NCBI GenBank assembly: GCA_024762845.1
Contig: JANTGQ010000040.1
Span: 1 to 9,252, forward strand
DNA length: 9,252 nucleotides
Origin: Nitratifractor sp.
GTDB lineage: Bacteria; Campylobacterota; Campylobacteria; Campylobacterales; Sulfurovaceae
Direction: 5' to 3'
Below are positions 5,022-9,252 of this stretch, piece by piece; position 1 is the first letter of the stretch; each line of letters begins with the position of its first letter. Below the pieces are notes generated by a model that saw only the letters and a program-made list of their open reading frames with translations, did not search any database and was not told where the DNA came from. The translations under genes were made by a program, and so were the position numbers.

Positions 5022-5040
5022 TCTAAAGGGAAAAAGCGTA

Positions 5041-5505
5041 ATGAATTTAGAAGAGATTAAAGAGTTAATTAGGGTATTTGGGCGTAGTAAATTAGAAGAG
5101 CTTGCAGTGAAAGATGGAGAGTTTGAGATCTCTATGGTTAAAGAGAGTAACGGTGCAACAGTGGTTACTCCAGTTGCGGCTCCTGCAGCTGTAGCGCCAA
5201 GCGTAGAGCCTGTAGCAGCGCCAGTGGCTGCACCTGTAGCTACAGAGACAGCAGTAGCTGCGAGTGGCGAGTTTATTACTTCGCCAATGGTTGGAACTTT
5301 TTATGCTTCTCCATCTCCGGATTCTCCTCCGTTTGTAAAAGCTGGTGATAGTGTTAGTAAAGGGCAGGTTCTCTGTATTCTTGAAGCGATGAAAATTATG
5401 AATGAGCTTGAAGCTGAGTATGATTGTAAAATTTTGGAAGTATTGGTAAAAGATGGGCAGCCAATCGAGTATGATATGCCACTCTTTAGAGTAGAGAAGA
5501 TATAA
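5041..5505 (+). CDS. accB: biotin carboxyl carrier protein of acetyl-CoA carboxylase
   Basis: AccB carries CO2 on biotin between the carboxylase (AccC) and the transferase (AccA/AccD) in the first step of fatty acid synthesis. The 154-residue protein has an N-terminal segment beginning [20 protein letters not shown], an Ala/Pro/Val-rich flexible linker at about 45-74, and a C-terminal biotinyl domain. The biotin site is Glu115-Ala-Met-Lys118-Ile-Met-Asn; Lys118 is the biotinylated residue. The thumb-like [19 protein letters not shown] (about 80-98) is typical of AccB rather than of other biotinyl proteins. I chose ATG 5041 because AAGGGA lies nine bases upstream and the N-terminus matches the family. 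An in-frame TTG at 5005 would start inside the leader hairpin. The gene is followed by accC after one base. Confidence 0.95.
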   Translation: MNLEEIKELIRVFGRSKLEELAVKDGEFEISMVKESNGATVVTPVAAPAAVAPSVEPVAAPVAAPVATETAVAASGEFITSPMVGTFYASPSPDSPPFVKAGDSVSKGQVLCILEAMKIMNELEAEYDCKILEVLVKDGQPIEYDMPLFRVEKI

Positions 5506-5506
5506 A

Positions 5507-6850
5507 ATGGCTAGTGAGATAAAAAGAATCCTCATAGCAAACAGGGGAGAGATTGCCCTAAGAGCTATTAGAACCATTAAAGAGATGGGGAAAGAGGCTG
5601 TTGTTGTCTACTCTGTTGGCGATAAAGATGCTTCTTATTTAAAGTTTGCTGATGCAGCAGTCTGTATTGGACCGGCTAGAAGTAACGAGAGTTACCTGAA
5701 TATCCCGGCAGTTATTTCGGCTGCAGAGTTGAGTAACTGTGATGCTATATTTCCGGGGTATGGTTTCTTGAGCGAAAATCAGAATTTTGTTGAGATTTGT
5801 GAACACCACAATATTAAATTTATCGGTCCATCTGTTGAAGTTATGGAAAAAATGGCTGATAAATCGAAAGCAAAACAGTTAATGGCAGAGGCTGGTGTGC
5901 CGACAATTCCAGGAAGCGACGGTGCAGTTAAAACACCACAAGAGGCAAAAGAGCTGGCTAAAGAGATTGGTTATCCTGTTATTTTAAAAGCTGCTGCAGG
6001 TGGTGGCGGTCGTGGTATGCGTATTGTAGAGGATGAGAGCTATATCGAAAATGCCTTTTTTGCGTGTGAGTCGGAGTCTGTAAATGCATTTGGTGATGGT
6101 ACTTTGTATATGGAGAAGTTTATAGAGTCCCCAAGACACGTTGAGGTGCAGGTTGTAGGTGACAGCTTTGGAAAAGCTATTCATATAGGCGAGAGAGACT
6201 GCTCTATGCAGCGTAGACACCAAAAGTTAATAGAGGAGTCGCCGGCTGTTGTTTTAGACGAGTCTAGAAGAAAAGAGCTCCATCAGGCTGCTGTTCGTGC
6301 AACAGAGTTTTTAAAGTATGAGGGTGCAGGAACGTATGAGTTCTTGGTAGATAAACATAATAACTTCTACTTTATGGAGATGAATACACGTTTGCAGGTT
6401 GAACACTGTGTAAGTGAGATGGTAAGTGGTATCGATATTGTAAAACTTATGATCGAGGTAGCCGAGGGAAAACCTTTACCAGCACAAGAAGATGTGCAGC
6501 TTAAAGGGCACGCAATTGAGTGTAGAATTACAGCAGAAGACCCGGTAAGCTTTTTGCCAAGTCCAGGAAAGATACAAAAATGGATTGCACCGGGTGGAAA
6601 AGATGTACGTATCGATACACACGCACACTGCAACTACATCATTCCAACTTTTTATGACTCGATGATTGGAAAGCTGATTGTATGGGGCGAAGATAGAGAT
6701 GCTGCAATTGCAAAAATGTCTAGAGCACTAAGTGAGTTTGAGGTTGCAGGTATTAAGACAACAATAGATTTTCACCGTAAAATGATGCAAAACAACGACT
6801 TTAGAACAAATAATTTTGATACTAAATATTTAGAGAACTATAAAGGGTAG
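5507..6850 (+). CDS. accC: biotin carboxylase subunit of acetyl-CoA carboxylase
   Basis: AccC uses ATP and bicarbonate to carboxylate biotin on AccB (EC 6.3.4.14). The 447-residue length matches E. coli AccC (449). It has the N-terminal biotin-carboxylase fold starting KRILIANRGEIALRAIR (6-22), the ATP-grasp region with Lys161 and the glycine-rich loop AAGGGGRGMRIV (163-174), the RRHQK segment (236-240), and the active-site run MEMNTRLQVEH (290-300), where Glu291, Arg295 and Glu299 align with the E. coli catalytic Glu288, Arg292 and Glu296. The C-terminal domain includes HAIECRITAEDP (335-346). It starts one base after the accB stop, so the two are surely co-transcribed. The stand-alone form, without fused carrier or transferase domains, fits the bacterial four-subunit acetyl-CoA carboxylase rather than pyruvate carboxylase. 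Confidence 0.96.
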   Translation: MASEIKRILIANRGEIALRAIRTIKEMGKEAVVVYSVGDKDASYLKFADAAVCIGPARSNESYLNIPAVISAAELSNCDAIFPGYGFLSENQNFVEICEHHNIKFIGPSVEVMEKMADKSKAKQLMAEAGVPTIPGSDGAVKTPQEAKELAKEIGYPVILKAAAGGGGRGMRIVEDESYIENAFFACESESVNAFGDGTLYMEKFIESPRHVEVQVVGDSFGKAIHIGERDCSMQRRHQKLIEESPAVVLDESRRKELHQAAVRATEFLKYEGAGTYEFLVDKHNNFYFMEMNTRLQVEHCVSEMVSGIDIVKLMIEVAEGKPLPAQEDVQLKGHAIECRITAEDPVSFLPSPGKIQKWIAPGGKDVRIDTHAHCNYIIPTFYDSMIGKLIVWGEDRDAAIAKMSRALSEFEVAGIKTTIDFHRKMMQNNDFRTNNFDTKYLENYKG

Positions 6851-6890
6851 AGCTCTGCCCAAAAGAATACAAGAGCGAAGGTTTTAATAT

Positions 6891-8279
6891 ATGGTTATAA
6901 CACGATTTGCACCAAGCCCTACAGGGTATCTCCACATTGGGGGTTTAAGAACAGCACTTTTTAGCTGGCTTTGGGCAAGAAAAAAGAGTGGGAAGTTTCT
7001 GCTTAGAATTGAAGATACAGATTTAAGCAGAAATTCGCAAGAGGCACTCGATGCAATTTTAGAAGCATTCGACTGGGTAGGGATGAACTACGACGGCGAT
7101 GTTGTCTACCAGTCGCAAAGATTTGAGCTCTATAAAGAGTATATCAATAAGCTTCTAGAAGAGGGCAAAGCATATAAGTGCTATATGAGCAAAGAGGAGC
7201 TAAGTGAACTTCGCGCTTCTCAAGAGGCAAAGGGTGAGCGCCCAAGGTACGATGGTAGATATAGAGAGTTTTGTGGAACTCCACCAGAGGGGATCGAGCC
7301 GGTAATTAGAATCAAGGCTCCACAAGAGGGATTTATAGAGTTTGAAGATGGCATTAAAGGGAGTATAAAAATTGCTGCCAGTGAGGTAGATGATTTTATT
7401 ATTGCCCGAAGTGATGGAACACCAACTTATAATTTTGTTGTGGCTATTGATGACTACACAATGGGACTTACAGATGTTATTAGAGGAGACGACCACCTCT
7501 ATAATACGCCAAAACAGTTGGTAGTTTATGAAGCATTGGGCTTTAAAGCACCAAAATTTTACCATGTGGCGATGATCAATAATGAGCAGGGTAAAAAACT
7601 GAGCAAGCGAGATGGTGCCCTTGATGTGATGGAGTATAAAAAAGAGGGCTATCTGCCAGAGGCACTTTTGAACTTTTTGGTACGTTTAGGCTGGAGCCAT
7701 GGTGACCAGGAGATTTTTAGTGTCGAAGAGATGGTAGAGCTCTTTGACCCGAAAGATATTAATAAGAGTGCATCGAGCTATAACTTAAATAAGTTGTTGT
7801 GGTTGAATGCGCACTATATTAAAAACAGTGAGAACAGGAAGCTTATAGAGTTACTACACGATTTTGGCGTTGATTTGCGAGAGAATCCAAAGGCTGATTT
7901 GATTTTAGATGCTACAAAAGAGCGTGCAAAAACGCTTGTAGAGCTAGCTGCTGAGATAAAAAAGATAGTAGAGACGCCAGAAGAGTATGATGCAAAAGGG
8001 CTTAAAAAAGCGTTTAAAGGTGAAGCTTTAAATATTATTAAAGAGTTTGTATCTGCGCTTAAGAGTGCTCCTAGTTTAGAGAGTGCAAGCGACTACCATA
8101 AGGTTATGGAGGAGTTTGTAACTTCTAAAGAGATAGGGTTTGGAAAACTTGGACAACCCCTAAGAGTCGCACTTTTAGGCAGCATGAGTGGTGCCGGGCT
8201 TGATACTATCATGGATATTATTGGTCTTGATGAGGTAGAGAATAGAGTTGTTGCAGTAGAGAAGTTTTTAGAAGGGTAA
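6891..8279 (+). CDS. gltX: glutamyl-tRNA synthetase (GltX1 type)
   Basis: GltX attaches glutamate to tRNA-Glu (EC 6.1.1.17). The 462-residue protein has the class I signatures HIGG (15-18, the HIGH motif, within PSPTGYLHIGGLRTALF) and KLSKR (236-240, the KMSKS motif). Between them are the family-specific RIEDTDLSRNS (39-49), RSDGTPTYNFVVAIDD (173-188) and VIRGDDHL (196-203). The C-terminal 150 residues form the helical anticodon-binding part. Campylobacterota often carry two GluRS paralogues, one of them charging tRNA-Gln with glutamate. This one reads like the H. pylori GltX1, the ordinary enzyme, from memory. Of the E. coli zinc ligands only cysteines near 97 and 128 are present, so a zinc site is unlikely. 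The ribosome binding site GAAGG (6877-6881) is nine bases before ATG. The gene sits 40 bases after accC and 2 bases before glmS. Confidence 0.95.
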   Translation: MVITRFAPSPTGYLHIGGLRTALFSWLWARKKSGKFLLRIEDTDLSRNSQEALDAILEAFDWVGMNYDGDVVYQSQRFELYKEYINKLLEEGKAYKCYMSKEELSELRASQEAKGERPRYDGRYREFCGTPPEGIEPVIRIKAPQEGFIEFEDGIKGSIKIAASEVDDFIIARSDGTPTYNFVVAIDDYTMGLTDVIRGDDHLYNTPKQLVVYEALGFKAPKFYHVAMINNEQGKKLSKRDGALDVMEYKKEGYLPEALLNFLVRLGWSHGDQEIFSVEEMVELFDPKDINKSASSYNLNKLLWLNAHYIKNSENRKLIELLHDFGVDLRENPKADLILDATKERAKTLVELAAEIKKIVETPEEYDAKGLKKAFKGEALNIIKEFVSALKSAPSLESASDYHKVMEEFVTSKEIGFGKLGQPLRVALLGSMSGAGLDTIMDIIGLDEVENRVVAVEKFLEG

Positions 8280-8281
8280 AT

Positions 8282-9252
8282 ATGTGTGGAATTGTTGGGT
8301 ATGCCGGTGCAAAAGAGAAAAAAGAGATCTTAATAGATGGCTTACGTGAGCTAGAGTATAGAGGTTATGACTCTGCTGGGATTGCAGTTGTAACTAGCAG
8401 TGGGCTCAACAATTTTAAAGCAGTTGGAAAGTTAAAAAACCTAGAAGAGAAAACTGCCAATTTTACTTCCTCCGGTTTAGGAGTAGCTATTGGGCATACC
8501 CGCTGGGCTACACATGGTAAACCAACAGAGCTTAATGCGCATCCACATCTTGGGAAAAACTCTTATGTTGTACATAATGGAATTATCGAGAATTATCAAG
8601 AGATAAAAAAGGAGCTCCAGGCTGAGGGTGTAAATTTTTTAAGCCAAACTGATACAGAGGTTATTGTGCACCTCTTCGAACACTTTAGTAAAGAGTGCCA
8701 CAATCCGTTTGAAGCTTTTGAAAAGACACTTGCAAAGCTTGAGGGTGCATATGCGATCCTACTTATTACAAAAGATGCTGATGACACAATATTCTTTGCA
8801 AAAAATGGCTCTCCAATGCTTATTGGTTTTGGAGATGATGAGGTTTACTTTGCATCTTCGGATACGGCAATTATTGGGAAGGCAAAAGAGGTCTACTACC
8901 TTGAAGATGGAGAGTATGGCTATGCAAAAGGTAGCGAGGTCAAGATTTTTAATGCAGATGGTGCAAAAGAGTTTAACACCAAGCCGCTAGAGAGCGATAA
9001 ACTCTCTGCCCAGAAAGATGGCTATCGCTTCTTTATGGAGAAAGAGATTTATGAGCAGTTTGTAGTTATTGCAGATACAATGATGGGTCGCGTATTAGAG
9101 AGTGAAATTGCTTTTGATGAGTTTGAGAGCGGTTTCTTTGATGGAGTAGATTCACTTAAAATTTGTGCATGTGGTACTAGCTACCATAGTGCATTGGCAG
9201 CGTCGTACCTTTTTGAGCGTCTAGCAAAGATACGCTGTGATGTTGAGATTGC
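8282..9252 (+). CDS. glmS: glucosamine-fructose-6-phosphate aminotransferase, 3' end outside the window
   Basis: GlmS makes glucosamine-6-phosphate from fructose-6-phosphate and glutamine (EC 2.6.1.16), the entry to UDP-GlcNAc, peptidoglycan and lipid A. The open frame runs without a stop for 323 codons to the window edge; the full family length is about 600. After removal of Met1, Cys2 (MCGIVGYAG) is the glutaminase nucleophile. Other visible residues are ELEYRGYDSAGIAV (23-36), GHTRWATHG (71-79) with Arg74, HNGIIENY (98-105) and TDTE (123-126). The linker YRFFMEKEIYEQ begins the isomerase half, and CACGTSYHSALAASY begins the first SIS domain just before the cut. AGAAGGG at the end of gltX serves as the ribosome binding site, with the start two bases beyond the gltX stop. 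There is no room for a glmS ribozyme, so regulation must come from the upstream operon or elsewhere. Confidence 0.96.
   Translation, partial: MCGIVGYAGAKEKKEILIDGLRELEYRGYDSAGIAVVTSSGLNNFKAVGKLKNLEEKTANFTSSGLGVAIGHTRWATHGKPTELNAHPHLGKNSYVVHNGIIENYQEIKKELQAEGVNFLSQTDTEVIVHLFEHFSKECHNPFEAFEKTLAKLEGAYAILLITKDADDTIFFAKNGSPMLIGFGDDEVYFASSDTAIIGKAKEVYYLEDGEYGYAKGSEVKIFNADGAKEFNTKPLESDKLSAQKDGYRFFMEKEIYEQFVVIADTMMGRVLESEIAFDEFESGFFDGVDSLKICACGTSYHSALAASYLFERLAKIRCDVEI

Larger units (their letters stand above)
4954..5032. repeat. long-range inverted repeat flanking the dcd/accB promoters
   Basis: TTCCCTTAGATTTAT (4954-4968) and ATAAATCTAAAGGGAA (5017-5032) are complementary over all 15 bases of the left arm, with one extra base in the right arm. 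The arms bracket the shared -10 region. The right arm contains the accB ribosome binding site (AAGGGA, 5026-5031). This could be a DNA operator dyad or, on a transcript read through from upstream, a structure that hides the accB ribosome binding site. Confidence 0.6.

Noticed and set aside
5005..5040. TTG start that would add 12 residues to AccB
   Set aside because: It lies inside the leader hairpin without a ribosome binding site, while ATG 5041 has AAGGGA at nine bases and matches the usual AccB N-terminus.
8664..8990. Open frame of 108 codons on the + strand inside glmS
   Set aside because: It is a shifted frame within the glmS coding region, whose own frame encodes conserved glutaminase sequence throughout.

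Overview
The window is AT-rich bacterial chromosomal DNA. The protein sequences point to Campylobacterota (Epsilonproteobacteria), most likely a free-living sulfur-oxidiser of the Sulfurimonas/Sulfurovum kind. The glutamyl-tRNA synthetase reads like the Helicobacter GltX1 form, dCTP deaminase is the short epsilonproteobacterial form, and several promoters have a strong -10 with little visible -35. The genus is an inference from recall, not from a search.

Layout. Positions 67-2623 hold two rightward envelope genes: a secreted YcbB-type L,D-transpeptidase with a lysine-rich tail, and a small lipoprotein. Positions 2624-3107 have no gene but are rich in inverted repeats. They end in a 164-bp hairpin element (2919-3082) flanked by a 5-bp direct repeat, TTGAA, which looks like a non-autonomous transposable element (MITE). 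Positions 3108-3666 hold a leftward type II toxin-antitoxin pair (ribbon-helix-helix antitoxin, RelE/ParE-like toxin) behind a consensus sigma-70 promoter with repeated TTGAATA boxes. Positions 3778-4873 hold two leftward housekeeping genes: a BON-LysM protein like E. coli Kbp/YgaU, with its own extended -10 promoter and a terminator hairpin, and dcd. A 167-bp divergent region (4874-5040) carries overlapping promoters and nested, mutually exclusive inverted repeats. From 5041 rightward runs a tight cluster: accB, accC, gltX and glmS (cut by the window end).

How the genes work together. AccB (biotin carrier) and AccC (biotin carboxylase) form half of acetyl-CoA carboxylase, the committed step of fatty acid synthesis. 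GltX charges tRNA-Glu. GlmS makes glucosamine-6-phosphate for peptidoglycan and lipopolysaccharide. The spacing (1 bp accB-accC, 40 bp accC-gltX, 2 bp gltX-glmS) suggests one transcript joining lipid, translation and cell-wall precursor supply. Dcd, read the other way, supplies dUMP precursors.

The most interesting features are the MITE-like hairpin with its target duplication next to the toxin gene, the nested alternative hairpins between dcd and accB, and a change of base skew on the + strand near 2.8 kb. I did not find a clearly new multi-gene system. No CRISPR array, rRNA, tRNA or intact transposase is visible.
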